A DNA stretch of 34,271 nucleotides from an uncultured Lentisphaerota bacterium (GTDB lineage: Bacteria > Verrucomicrobiota > Lentisphaeria > Oligosphaerales > CAITYL01), in NCBI GenBank assembly GCA_903896595.1, contig CAITYL010000192.1, positions 1 through 34,271 on the forward strand, read 5' to 3'. Position 1 is the first letter of the stretch. Every line of letters begins with the position of its first letter. Below the pieces are notes generated by a model. The model had not been told where the DNA came from. It made no database searches and saw only the letters and a program-made list of their open reading frames with translations. The translations under genes and the position numbers were made by a program. This document shows positions 23,538 to 32,148 of this stretch, piece after piece.

Positions 23538-23966
23538 ATGACAGAAAACGAGATTGGGAGAATGGTCATTGATGCGGCGGTTCAAGTGCATCGCGAGCTG
23601 GGGCCTGGGTTGCTGGAAACCGTCTACGAGGTGATTCTCGTACACGAACTTCGCGAGCGCGGTCTGCGGGTGGAGCGGCAGGTTCCCGTGGCCATCGAGT
23701 ACCGGGGCATCACGTTCGAAGAAGGGTTTCGGGCGGACATTATTGTTGAAGGCACGGTCATCTTGGAACTCAAATCCGTGGAAATGGTCAACAACGCGCA
23801 CAAAAAACAACTTCTCACCTACCTGCATCTCACCAAGATGCGCTTGGGATACCTGCTGAACTTCGGCGAGGCCCTGCTAAAAAACGGCATCACCCGAACC
23901 GTCAACCACCTTGAGCAAGATGGCCAATGTTTTGGCGTTACGGGCAGTAAAAACTCAGACTCATAA
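23538..23966 (+). CDS. GxxExxY family protein (PD-(D/E)XK-like)
   Basis: A 142-residue member of the GxxExxY family. The naming motif G24-LLE27-TVY30 lies in GPGLLETVYE. A restriction-nuclease-like core has D67 (FRADIIV) and E77-L-K79 (VILELKSVE), the PD-(D/E)XK pattern, followed by KKQLLTYLHLTKMRLGYLLN. The residues needed for metal binding appear intact, so nuclease activity is possible, but to my knowledge the family's biological role is not established. AAGGAG seven bases upstream supports the start. Type B hairpins flank the gene on both sides: one ends 57 bases before the start and the other begins at the stop codon. Confidence 0.85.
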   Translation: MTENEIGRMVIDAAVQVHRELGPGLLETVYEVILVHELRERGLRVERQVPVAIEYRGITFEEGFRADIIVEGTVILELKSVEMVNNAHKKQLLTYLHLTKMRLGYLLNFGEALLKNGITRTVNHLEQDGQCFGVTGSKNSDS

Positions 23967-24066
23967 TCTCTCGCAAAGATCGCAGAGATCGCCAAGAAAT
24001 TCCCCAAATATGCGTTGAATTTTTCCAAATTTTCTTTGCGTGCTTGGCGATCTTGGCGAGAGAAAA
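23967..24066. repeat. Type B hairpin after the GxxExxY gene
   Basis: It begins immediately after the TAA of the GxxExxY gene. The left arm CTCTCGCAAAGATCGCAGAG then ATCGCCAAGAAATT pairs with TTTCTTTGCGTGCTTGGCG then ATCTTGGCGAGAG. With the hairpin at 23383 it encloses the gene. Confidence 0.85.
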
Positions 24067-24077
24067 ATAAAATCGTG

Positions 24078-24113
24078 GACTCTCGCAAGGATCGCGGAGA
24101 TCGCAAAGATAAA
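24078..24113. repeat. Single type B arm
   Basis: CTCTCGCAAGGATCGCGG and AGATCGCAAAG form a left-type arm with no adjacent partner. It could pair with the right arm ending near 24066 or at 24608. Confidence 0.6.
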
Positions 24114-24170
24114 ACCGGGGAAATTAGCCGGCGCCTGAGGTAAAAGTTGGCGTTCCCGGTTCCCATCCGC

Positions 24171-24440
24171 CTAGATCACGACAAACACCGAAAGCGCAAC
24201 CATCACATCGAGAGCCCCCAGCAACAACACAAAGATTCTCAGCGCGCGATGTTTCAGCACCCGGTCCAGGTCGGCAATCAAGACCAGCGACAGCACCGGC
24301 AGGCCGGCCAGCCCGAACAGTAACGCCCCTGACGGCGATGTCTCGTCTGCGACCCGCCAGACGACGGGCACCAGGGTGAGCATTACACAGCCCACAACCA
24401 TCCCGGCTGTTTTCAAATCGGATGAAACTCGTTTTTTCAT
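24171..24440 (-). CDS. Small three-helix membrane protein
   Basis: An 89-residue protein starting MKKRVSSDLKTAG with three hydrophobic segments: GMVVGCVMLTLVPVV, ALLFGLAGLPVLSLVLIA and IFVLLLGALDVMVALSVFVV. The frame is open up to 24617, but the extra N-terminus (FSRQDRGDRKG) is translated type B repeat, so a start at 24440 or 24473 is preferred; neither has a strong ribosome site. It has no recognised family and may be a real small membrane protein isolated among repeats. Confidence 0.5.
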   Translation of the reverse strand: MKKRVSSDLKTAGMVVGCVMLTLVPVVWRVADETSPSGALLFGLAGLPVLSLVLIADLDRVLKHRALRIFVLLLGALDVMVALSVFVVI

Positions 24441-24513
24441 CAGAATCACAGGTGTATAGCGGTCCACTCCCATCCCCTGTGGGGTGAATATATCACTTCG
24501 CGCCCCCCCAAGA

Positions 24514-24608
24514 ATTCTCTCGCCAAGATCGCCAAATGCGCCAAGAAAATTCAAAAACAAACTCCGTGAATTTCCTTTGCGATCTCCGCGATCTTGGCGA
24601 GAGAAAAT
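24514..24608. repeat. Type B hairpin
   Basis: TTCTCTCGCCAAGATCGCC then AAATGCGCCAAGAAAA pairs with TTTCCTTTGCGATCTCCGCG then ATCTTGGCGAGAGAA, with a loop of about 25 bases. It lies between the TolC-like gene end and the small membrane protein gene. Confidence 0.85.
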
Positions 24609-24662
24609 TAAAAGCATGATCGTGCGCGCAAGATGCGTCGGCCGGCCCGGGGGGGGGCGCCT

Positions 24663-26330
24663 TCACGGAACGGGTTTCGCGGCCGGGGGCGGGGGAGCGG
24701 GCGGCCGGGGGGCAAGGATGACGGGTGTGGCGCCTGGCGCCTGGATGCCGCGGGTTTCGAGCAGGGTGCCGTCAAGGCGATAGAGGTCCACGAACGCCTT
24801 CATGTAGGCCAGGATGGCTTCCACCTCCGCGATCTGGCTGGAGAGCAGGTCACGCTGAGCCTGGCCGACTTGGAGGGAGGTGGATTTTCCCAGGCGGAAT
24901 TTCTTCGTCTCCCCCCGCAGCTTTTCCTCCTGGGCCTTGCGGGTGGTCTCCGTGGCGCGGATTTGCGCGTTGGCGCGCTGGACTTCCAGGTGGGCGTTGT
25001 AGACGTCCTGTTGCGCGAGCAGCGTCAGATTGGCCAACGATTCATCGACTTGGCGCTGCGTGAGACGGGTGGTTTGGTGGGTGGCAATGGCGGCGCGATT
25101 GAAGACGGGCCAGTCGAAAGCGAGGCCGACCGCGGCGGAGTAATTGTCGTTTTCGAAGGCGCGGGTGGCGTTGCCGAAGGAATCCGCGTACTGCGAACCG
25201 CCCAGCGTCATGAACAAATCCAGCTTGGGGAGCAGTCCGTTCTTGGTTTTGATGAGCTCGAGTTCGTTGCGTTGAATGGCGAGGCGCGCCTGGTTCAAAT
25301 CCGGGCGCATCTTCAGGGCCAGGGCCACATGGGTCTCGACCGGTTCGAGAAGGATTTCGGTGACCGCGGGAAGCGTTGTGGTGCGGATGTCATGCCGCCA
25401 CATGTCGCCGCCGCCGGGGTTCAACAGGCGCAGCAGACGGATCCGTTGCTTGTCGCGGGAACTTTGGGCGTTGATGAGATCTTCGCGGCGCAGCGCCACC
25501 TCGGCATCGGCGGCGGCCAGTTCACTCCCCGCGAGCTTGCCCAACCGGATGCGCTCGGCGGTTTCGCTGCGCTGCTTGTCCGCCAGTTCCAGCGAGCGTT
25601 GGTAGATTTCGGTCTGACGCTGGACAAGAACGTAATCCCAGTAGCTTTTCTCGGTGTCCGACAACAAGGCTTGCGCAAAGCCGCGGAGTTCAAAATCCGA
25701 GTTGAGGGTGTCGAAACGGGCCTGGCGCAAATGGACGAGGTTCACCTCCTGCCCGGCGCCACGAAGAAGCGCCTGGGTGACGGACAGGTTGGTGGAAACC
25801 GGGTTGGAGTCGGGTGACATTGAGCTGCCACCATAAGAACGCGAAACGGCCGTCGCCCCGATGGCCACGGTGGTGCCGGTGGGGAAAAATTTCTGCACGG
25901 CGGTTTGGGCCAGCACGCCGTCATTGGTGGCGTCGTCGTCAGTCCGGGCATGATCGGCGGACAGTTGGCCGGTAAGGCGCGGATCGAAGGTTGCGCGCGC
26001 CTGTTCTTCGCCCAACCGCCGAATTTGCGGGGTGATCTTCTCGATGGCGAGGGCCTGGTTGCCCGCCAAGGCCATGAGGATGGCTTCCTGGAGAGTGAGG
26101 GTGAGCGGGGGGGGAAGGGCGGGCAGGGCCGGCGGCGGCTCGCCACGAGTCGCGGCGGCCATGGGCTTGGGCGTGACGTCAGAGGCCGCGGCGGGGGGGA
26201 CGGCCCGCGGCGGGTACGGCCCGACAACGGGCGTTTCCGGATCGGGAACCACGTGGGCGCAGGAAACCACCAGCAGCAGTGGCAGGACGACTGAAAGGCA
26301 ACGGAACACCGGCGACGGGGTGGCCTTCAT
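24663..26330 (-). CDS. TolC-like outer-membrane efflux lipoprotein
   Basis: A 555-residue outer-membrane factor of the TolC/OprM type, which forms the exit duct of tripartite exporters. A lipoprotein signal ends at VVSC-A with the acylated cysteine at about residue 24. A proline-rich linker follows, then two OEP repeats: LTLQEAILMALAGNQALAIE opens the first, and LEPVETHVALALKMRPDLNQ opens the second. Long helical stretches typical of the duct follow, and the end is proline/alanine-rich. The ATG at 26330 puts the signal peptide at the N-terminus; a GTG at 26342 overlaps the stop of the HlyD-like gene. No inner-membrane pump is adjacent. Confidence 0.85.
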   Translation of the reverse strand: MKATPSPVFRCLSVVLPLLLVVSCAHVVPDPETPVVGPYPPRAVPPAAASDVTPKPMAAATRGEPPPALPALPPPLTLTLQEAILMALAGNQALAIEKITPQIRRLGEEQARATFDPRLTGQLSADHARTDDDATNDGVLAQTAVQKFFPTGTTVAIGATAVSRSYGGSSMSPDSNPVSTNLSVTQALLRGAGQEVNLVHLRQARFDTLNSDFELRGFAQALLSDTEKSYWDYVLVQRQTEIYQRSLELADKQRSETAERIRLGKLAGSELAAADAEVALRREDLINAQSSRDKQRIRLLRLLNPGGGDMWRHDIRTTTLPAVTEILLEPVETHVALALKMRPDLNQARLAIQRNELELIKTKNGLLPKLDLFMTLGGSQYADSFGNATRAFENDNYSAAVGLAFDWPVFNRAAIATHQTTRLTQRQVDESLANLTLLAQQDVYNAHLEVQRANAQIRATETTRKAQEEKLRGETKKFRLGKSTSLQVGQAQRDLLSSQIAEVEAILAYMKAFVDLYRLDGTLLETRGIQAPGATPVILAPRPPAPPPPAAKPVP

Positions 26331-26338
26331 GGCTAACG

Positions 26339-27682
26339 TCACTCCCCAAAACGGATGAGACTCGCCGCCGGCGGCGCGAGTGACGGTGACCGGGGTGCCG
26401 CCGCACCAGGTTCCACGAACAACCGGACGATTTCGCCTTCCGTCAGGCCGTCGCGGATTTCGACCAGCCGCTCGCCGGTCCGCCCGGTCCGCACCGTCCG
26501 GCCAGTGGCCTTGCCATCGCGGAGCACTTCGACCCGGGCGCCGTCGACGGTGTTGCGAATGGCGGTGCCGGGGACAGCCAGCACCACCTTCTGCTCGTCA
26601 ATGACAATCTCGGCCACCGCCGACATTTCCGGCTTCAAGCCGGTCGGCTCCAGGATTTCAATCTTCACCTCGTACGTCACCGCCCCGTCCTTCGTCTTGC
26701 CCCCGGGGGCGACCTGGACGACGCGCCCGTTGAAACGGCGCCCCGGCAGCGCCTCCACCGTGATCACGGCGGGAAGGCCGGTTTGGATCAAGCCGACGCT
26801 TTGTTCCTTCACCGGCGCAACGGCAAACAAACGGGAAAAGTCGGCGAGCACCAGGAGGGAGGTGCCATCGCTCGGGCCGCCGGAGACCGGAGTGATGATT
26901 TGGCCGACCTGAACGGTCCGGCGGGTGATGGTGCCGTCCCGCGGGGCGATGATGCGCATGGCCCGCACATTGTCCTTGGCCATGGCGAGGGCGATTTCAG
27001 TACAGGCGACATCCGCCGCCTCCTTTTTGACCGATTGCCGGTTCAAGTTCAAGGCCCGTTCCTGAATTTTAAGTTCATCCATCCGGGTGCGGCAGCTCTC
27101 CAGCGCCGCTTCAACCTGGACCGTGGCGACCGCGGCGCCGTCGAATTCCTCCTGGCTGCACAGGTTCTCTTTGAGCAGCTCCCGCATGCGGTCGGTTTTT
27201 CCCCGCTCGTGAACCGCATTGGATTCGGCGACCTTCAGGCTGTCGGTGGCTTTGCGCAATTCAATGGCCAAGGTGGCCTCGGCGATCGCCAGGCTTTCCT
27301 TGGCGTAGGCATGATCGGCCTCCTCAACGGCAAGACGGGTTTCCGCCTGCCGGACTTTCTGTTGTTCGTCCGCCGGGTCGAGCTGGACAAGAAGGTCACC
27401 CGTTTTCACCGTGTCGCCGACATCCACCGGCATCTCAATGATTTGCCCGCCGATTTTCCCCTTCACCTCAACCTCGCGCCCCGCCGCAATACGGGCCGGC
27501 GCCCGGACGACTTGCCGGAGACTGGTACGGGTGACGGTTGCCGTCGCCGCCGCTGAAACCGGCCTGGCGTTGGCCGGGGCCTCCGCGGCCGGGGCACTGT
27601 GGCCGCTGGCGATGCCGGCAAAAAAAGACAGCAGCACCATCGCCACCGTTCCCAAAGCATGATCATTACGCATCGGGGACAT
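26339..27682 (-). CDS. HlyD/RND-type periplasmic adaptor
   Basis: A 447-residue membrane-fusion protein that would link an inner-membrane pump to the TolC-like protein encoded next. It has an N-terminal signal segment (VAMVLLSFFAGIASGHS), then a barrel-sandwich (lipoyl-like) domain KGKIGGQIIEMPVDVGDTVK followed by LVQLDPADEQQ. A long coiled-coil hairpin from about residue 95 to 230, the closing half MRIIAPRDGTITRRTVQVGQ, and beta-barrel/proximal domains follow. GAGGA about seven bases upstream supports the ATG at 27682. The stop overlaps the start region of the TolC-like gene, so the two are co-translated. Confidence 0.85.
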   Translation of the reverse strand: MSPMRNDHALGTVAMVLLSFFAGIASGHSAPAAEAPANARPVSAAATATVTRTSLRQVVRAPARIAAGREVEVKGKIGGQIIEMPVDVGDTVKTGDLLVQLDPADEQQKVRQAETRLAVEEADHAYAKESLAIAEATLAIELRKATDSLKVAESNAVHERGKTDRMRELLKENLCSQEEFDGAAVATVQVEAALESCRTRMDELKIQERALNLNRQSVKKEAADVACTEIALAMAKDNVRAMRIIAPRDGTITRRTVQVGQIITPVSGGPSDGTSLLVLADFSRLFAVAPVKEQSVGLIQTGLPAVITVEALPGRRFNGRVVQVAPGGKTKDGAVTYEVKIEILEPTGLKPEMSAVAEIVIDEQKVVLAVPGTAIRNTVDGARVEVLRDGKATGRTVRTGRTGERLVEIRDGLTEGEIVRLFVEPGAAAPRSPSLAPPAASLIRFGE

Positions 27683-27915
27683 TGCTTTTTCCTCGTTGTG
27701 ACGGTGCGAACCACGCCGTTCCAATCAGGGTCGCCCCCGCATCAAATTCGTGCGCGACGCCACTATAGCGCCGGCCATGGAAATGGCGGCACGGCGGTCA
27801 AGCCGCAGAGACCGAAGTGCGTTCACCGCCCCCGCCTCCGGTCCCTCCAGTCAATCGAGTCCAATTCGGGAACATCGATGGCCATCGATAGCCGTCGAAC
27901 AATGGATCGTCCGAT

Positions 27916-28067
27916 GACGGGGCCACCTTTTTGCGGATTCCGCAGGCCGCTTTTGAACGACGGGCCATGATTGGGACTGCGGGGCTGCCTGCGGCATCCG
28001 TAAAAGGCACAAACAGGTTTGACGGAGGGTTTGGGAACCGCCTTTCCTCAAAAAGGGGGTTCCCAAC
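27916..28067. repeat. MITE-like palindromic element, copy III
   Basis: Same orientation as copy II but about 50 bases shorter: the left end keeps GGGGCCACC and then jumps to TTTTTGCGGATTCC. The right end (GTTTGGGAACCGCC to GGGGGTTCCCAAC) is intact. It lies between the divergent HlyD-like and ABC ATPase genes; no gene is visible in 27683-28156. Confidence 0.75.
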
Positions 28068-28156
28068 TTCGGGAACCATTATAGTGTCCGTCTGTCTAAA
28101 GCTCAAAAGTTCCGCCGGCAGGCGGTGCGTTTTCACGGAGAAGGAGACCGCCAGGG

Positions 28157-29125
28157 ATGATTGCGGCAAACACGCTGGTCAAATGGTTCGGCGCCAAGCT
28201 GGCGGTGGACGCGGTGTCGTTCACGGTGGCCAAGGGGGAAGTCCTGGGCTTTCTCGGTCCCAACGGCGCCGGCAAGTCCACCACCATGCGGATGCTCACG
28301 GGCTACCTGCCGCCCACCTCGGGCACCATCAGCATCGGCGGGCACCATCTGGAGGACGACGGCCTGGCGGCGCGGGCGCTGGTGGGTTACCTGCCGGAGA
28401 ACGCCCCGGTCTACCCGGAAATGTCGGTGACCGGTTTCCTGCGCTTTGCCGCCGAGGCGCGCGGACTGTGGGGCAAGGAACGCAACCTCGCCGTGGAACG
28501 GGTGATCGAAACCTGCTTTCTTGAGCCGATCCGCCGCCAGACCATTGAAACCCTGTCCAAGGGCTACCGGCACCGCACCTGCCTGGCCCAGTGCCTGCTG
28601 CATGATCCGCCGGTGCTGGTGATGGACGAACCCACGGACGGCCTGGACCCCAACCAGAAGCACGAGGTCCGCAACCTGATCCGGCGCATGGGCGCAGACA
28701 AGGCGATCATCCTGTCTACCCATATTTTGGAGGAAGTCGACGCGGTCTGTTCACGGGCCATCGTGATTGACCGCGGCCGCCTGGTCGCCAACGGCACCCC
28801 GGCCGAGCTGCGCGCCCGCAGCGCCTCCGCCGGCCAGGTGCGGGTGCGCCTGCAAGGGCCGGCCGCCAAGGAGGCCGCCGCCGCGCTGCGCGCCCTGGAC
28901 GGCGCCGCCGCCGCCGTGGTCGACGCGGAAAGCGCCGCCGGCATCACCCTGATCGTGTCACCGGACCCGCGCGACGGCCGGCGGCCCAACCTCGGCCCCG
29001 CCGTGGCCGCCCTGGTGGCGGCGCGCCACTGGACCTGCGACGAACTGCGCGTCGAAGAGGGGCGCCTGGATGAATTTTTCCGGGCGGTGACCGTTCCCGA
29101 CACCAAGCGAGAGGAAAAGGGCTGA
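28157..29125 (+). CDS. ABC transporter ATPase, GldA-like
   Basis: A 322-residue ATP-binding subunit. Walker A is GPNGAGKST (residues about 34-42), the signature is LSKGYRHR (near 134), Walker B is VLVMDEPTDGLDP (near 153), and the switch histidine is in LSTHILEEVD. An extra C-terminal domain of about 100 residues after RLVANGTP is usual in the GldA/NosF/CcmA-like group. It drives the ABC-2 permease encoded four bases downstream, and the GldG-like and DUF4340 proteins complete the expected locus. Homologs act in gliding motility in Bacteroidetes, but here the exported substrate is unknown. AAGGAG precedes the ATG by about ten bases. Confidence 0.85.
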   Translation: MIAANTLVKWFGAKLAVDAVSFTVAKGEVLGFLGPNGAGKSTTMRMLTGYLPPTSGTISIGGHHLEDDGLAARALVGYLPENAPVYPEMSVTGFLRFAAEARGLWGKERNLAVERVIETCFLEPIRRQTIETLSKGYRHRTCLAQCLLHDPPVLVMDEPTDGLDPNQKHEVRNLIRRMGADKAIILSTHILEEVDAVCSRAIVIDRGRLVANGTPAELRARSASAGQVRVRLQGPAAKEAAAALRALDGAAAAVVDAESAAGITLIVSPDPRDGRRPNLGPAVAALVAARHWTCDELRVEEGRLDEFFRAVTVPDTKREEKG

Positions 29126-29129
29126 CCTC

Positions 29130-29879
29130 ATGAGCTGTTCCCGCACCCGCAACGTCTGGGCCGTCTGCAAGCGCGAGCTGGGGGGATATTTCACCTCACC
29201 CGTCGCCTATGTCTTCATCATCATCTTCCTGGTGCTGGCCGGGTTCTTCACCTTCAACGTGGGCGCCTTTTTCGCCCGCGGCGAAGCCGGCCTCGGGGCG
29301 TTCCTGATCTGGCATCCCTGGCTCTACCTGTTCCTGGTGCCGGCCGTCGGCATGCGGCTGTGGGCCGAGGAACGCAAGGCCGGGACCCTGGAACTGCTGC
29401 TGACCATGCCGCTGACCACCTGGCAGGCGATCCTGGGCAAATTCCTGGCCGCCTGGCTGGTGCTCGCCCTGGCGCTGGCGCTGACCTTTCCCATCGTCAT
29501 CACCGTCTGCACCCTGGGCGACCCTGACAAGGGCGTCATGGCCTGCGGCTACCTGGGCAGCCTGCTGCTGGCCGGCGCCTACCTGGCGGTCAGTTCCATG
29601 ACCTCGGCGATGAGCCGCAACCAGGTAGTGAGCTTCATCCTGTCGGTGGTCATCTGCCTGTTCCTGCTGCTGGCCGGCTGGCCGCCGGTCACCGGCATGC
29701 TGGTCAACTGGGCGCCCGCCTGGCTGGTCGACGGCGTGGCCGCGTTCAGCGTCATGCCGTGGTTCGACAACCTGCAAAAGGGCGTGGTGGACAGCCGCGG
29801 CCTGCTCTATTTCCTGTCGCTCATCCTGTTCGCCCTGTTCACCACCGGCGTCATCCTGCGCGGCCGCCGGACCAACTGA
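29130..29879 (+). CDS. ABC-2 permease, GldF-like
   Basis: A 249-residue integral membrane protein with six hydrophobic segments. It opens NVWAVCKRELGGYFTSPVAY, the characteristic N-terminus of GldF-type permeases, followed by VFIIIFLVLAGFFTF. The EERKAGTLELLLTMPLTTWQ loop between helices 2 and 3 is the coupling region typical of ABC-2 permeases. It is translated directly after the ATPase gene. The end, LFALFTTGVILRGRRTN, is a last helix with a basic cytoplasmic tail. Confidence 0.85.
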   Translation: MSCSRTRNVWAVCKRELGGYFTSPVAYVFIIIFLVLAGFFTFNVGAFFARGEAGLGAFLIWHPWLYLFLVPAVGMRLWAEERKAGTLELLLTMPLTTWQAILGKFLAAWLVLALALALTFPIVITVCTLGDPDKGVMACGYLGSLLLAGAYLAVSSMTSAMSRNQVVSFILSVVICLFLLLAGWPPVTGMLVNWAPAWLVDGVAAFSVMPWFDNLQKGVVDSRGLLYFLSLILFALFTTGVILRGRRTN

Positions 29880-29883
29880 ACCG

Positions 29884-30145
29884 AAGAGGCTGAAGCGGTT
29901 TAGGCTGTAGGCTATTAGGCTACCGTAAAAAAATACAGGTGACCCGTTTTCAAAACTCGTCAAATAAGGATCAACCATCAGAGCCGGGAACGAAGTGCCA
30001 CTCCTGGGCGCGAGAGTGACCGGTCAAAAGAATCTACGTTCTTAAGGTACAGTGCAACCCTCGTGACCCGTCACTAACGTTCCGGGCTCTGATGCCGGCC
30101 GCTCCCTGTTCGCACGCCTCTCGTCCTTTTCAGCCTTTTGAAATC
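29884..30145. repeat. Nested inverted repeats between gldF-like and gldG-like genes
   Basis: Outer arms contain AGAGGCTGAAG (near 29884) and CTTTTCAGCCTTT (near 30127). Inner arms CATCAGAGCCGGGAACG (29976-29992) and CGTTCCGGGCTCTGATG (30078-30094) match in 16 of 17 positions. The left part includes 8-bp-type TTAGGCTG/TATTAGGC units like those beside the four-helix gene at 32149. It splits what is otherwise a tight operon. Confidence 0.7.
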
Positions 30146-30164
30146 ACCTCAGGTCACCAACGAT

Positions 30165-32072
30165 ATGAGCAAAACAAGCAAATCCACCAAGCTGTTCCTT
30201 TTTTCCGCCCTCGGGGTGCTCGCCATGGGCGCGCTGCTGGTGGCGGTCAACCTGCTGGCCGGACTGTTCCATGGCCGCCTGGACCTGACCGAGAACCGGC
30301 TGTTCACCCTCTCGCCCGGCACCGCCGCCGTCCTCCAAAAAATGGACACGCCGGTCACCGTGCGCTTCTATTACAGCCGGGACAACGCCCAGATGCCGGT
30401 CGCCCTCAAGGCCTATGCCCAGCGCATTGAGGACCTGCTCGGCCAGTACCGCTCCCGCTCGGGCGGCAAGGTCAACGTGCAGCTCCTCAATCCCGCCCCC
30501 GATTCGGACGCCGAAGACGCCGCCCGCCTGGACGGCGTCGCCGGCCAGCCGCTGCCCAACGGCGATGTCGTCTACCTCGGCGTCGCCATCAGCTGCCTGG
30601 ACCAGACCGTGGCCCTGCCCGTCCTCTCACCCGACCGCGAAAGCCTGCTGGAGTATGACCTGACCCGCGCCATCTACCGCGTCCTGCACCCGGAAAAACC
30701 GGTCCTCGGCCTGATGAGCTCGCTGCCCATTTCCGGCCAGCAGCAGCAGATGTTCATGATGCCCAACGCCGGCGGCGCCGAGCCGCCATGGACCCTCTAC
30801 TCCGAACTCAAGAACAGCTTCGCGGTGACCGAAATCCCGGTCACGGCGGACAGCATCCCCGCCAATGTCAACGTGCTGCTGCTCATCCACCCGCGCGATC
30901 TTTCCGGCCCCACCCTCTACGCCCTCGACCAGTTCGTCCTGCGCGGCGGCCGGCTCCTGGCCTTCCTCGACCCCCAATGCTGGACGGAAAGCAAGGGCGG
31001 CAATCCGATGAGCTCCGGCATGCGCGCGCCGCCCGGCCCCTCCACCCTGGGCACGTTGCTCGCCGCCTGGGGCGTGGCCTTTGACACCGAGAAGATCGTC
31101 GCCGATGTCGGCACCATGCTCCAGGTCCAGGGCCGCGACGGCAATCCCGAGCGCATGCCCGCCCTGCTCGGCCTGCGCCGCGAGAACGTTGATGCCGGCG
31201 ATCCCGCCCTGGCCACCCTGGACTCGGTCATGGTGGCCTTTGGCGGCGCCTTTACCGGCAACGGCGCCCCGGGACTGAAAAAAACCGTCCTGCTCTCATC
31301 CTCCAAGGAATCGCAAATGATCGAGAAATTCCTGGCCCAAATGGGTGGCGAGGCGATCATGCGCGACTTCAAGCCCGACGGCCAGCAACGGGCCCTGGCC
31401 ATCCGCCTGGCCGGCACCTTCAAGACCGCCTTCCCCGACGGCCGCCCCGCCGGCGACACCCCCAACACCGGAGACAAGGCCAAACCGGCCGCCGCCGCCG
31501 GGCTGAAAGCCTCCGCCAAGCCAACCTCGGTGGTGCTGGTGGGCGACGTCGACCTGATCGCCGACCCCTTCTGTGTCCGGGTCCAGAACCTGATGGGCCA
31601 GAAAGTCCTGACCCCGCTCAATGACAATCTCGACCTCGCCCTGAACCTGGCCGAACAACTCGCCGGCGACGACAACCTGCTCGGCATCCGCGGCCGCGCC
31701 GCCGCCGTCCGCCCCTTCACCGTAGTCGCCCGCCTGCAGGCCAACGCCGAGCGCCAGTACCAGGAACAGATCCGCCAGCTTGAGGACAACCTGGCCAAGG
31801 CCCAGCAGGAACTCAGCGACCTGCAGCAGCAGAAGAGCGGCGACCAGAAATTCATTCTCTCCCCCGACCAGCAGAACGCCATCGCCAAATTCAAGCAAAC
31901 CGAAGCGGAAAGCCGCCGCCAGCTCAAGCTGGTGCGCAAGCAATTCCGCCAGGAAATCGACGCCCTGGAAACCCGCGTCAAATGGGCCAACATCGCCCTC
32001 GTGCCCGTCATCGTCGGCCTCTTCGGCCTCGTGGTCGCCATCATCAAGAAACGCCGGTCAGTGGCAAGGTGA
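30165..32072 (+). CDS. GldG-like ABC-associated membrane protein
   Basis: A 635-residue protein of the GldG/uncharacterised ABC-transport auxiliary family. One N-terminal helix (LFLFSALGVLAMGALLVAVN) is followed by LDLTENRLFTLSPGTAAVL, the family hallmark. A periplasmic domain has VTVRFYYSRDNAQMP and LLGQYRSRSGGKVNVQLLNP, and then a GATase-like fold (NVLLLIHPRDLSGPTLYALD near 240, GGRLLAFLDPQ). A coiled coil (residues about 540-605) and a final membrane helix close the protein. The ATG at 30165 is preferred over a TTG at 30138. It works with the preceding ATPase and permease. Confidence 0.8.
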   Translation: MSKTSKSTKLFLFSALGVLAMGALLVAVNLLAGLFHGRLDLTENRLFTLSPGTAAVLQKMDTPVTVRFYYSRDNAQMPVALKAYAQRIEDLLGQYRSRSGGKVNVQLLNPAPDSDAEDAARLDGVAGQPLPNGDVVYLGVAISCLDQTVALPVLSPDRESLLEYDLTRAIYRVLHPEKPVLGLMSSLPISGQQQQMFMMPNAGGAEPPWTLYSELKNSFAVTEIPVTADSIPANVNVLLLIHPRDLSGPTLYALDQFVLRGGRLLAFLDPQCWTESKGGNPMSSGMRAPPGPSTLGTLLAAWGVAFDTEKIVADVGTMLQVQGRDGNPERMPALLGLRRENVDAGDPALATLDSVMVAFGGAFTGNGAPGLKKTVLLSSSKESQMIEKFLAQMGGEAIMRDFKPDGQQRALAIRLAGTFKTAFPDGRPAGDTPNTGDKAKPAAAAGLKASAKPTSVVLVGDVDLIADPFCVRVQNLMGQKVLTPLNDNLDLALNLAEQLAGDDNLLGIRGRAAAVRPFTVVARLQANAERQYQEQIRQLEDNLAKAQQELSDLQQQKSGDQKFILSPDQQNAIAKFKQTEAESRRQLKLVRKQFRQEIDALETRVKWANIALVPVIVGLFGLVVAIIKKRRSVAR

Positions 32073-32076
32073 ATAG

Positions 32077-32139
32077 ACTGTTAGGCTATTAGACTGTTAG
32101 GCTATTAGACTGTTAGGCTATTAGGCGGGTAGACGATAG
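32077..32139. repeat. Type C array, left arm (8-bp units)
   Basis: Alternating 8-bp units GACTGTTA and GGCTATTA repeat three times, followed by GGCGGGTA and GACGATAG. The complementary orientation of the same kind of unit occurs after the small gene that follows (32530-32587), so the gene lies in the loop of a long inverted array. Confidence 0.85.
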
Positions 32140-32148
32140 GGGAAAGTC

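Noticed and set aside
24633..25817. Plus-strand frame of 394 codons opposite the TolC-like gene
   Set aside because: No recognisable domain; the opposite strand has a complete lipoprotein signal and OEP repeats.
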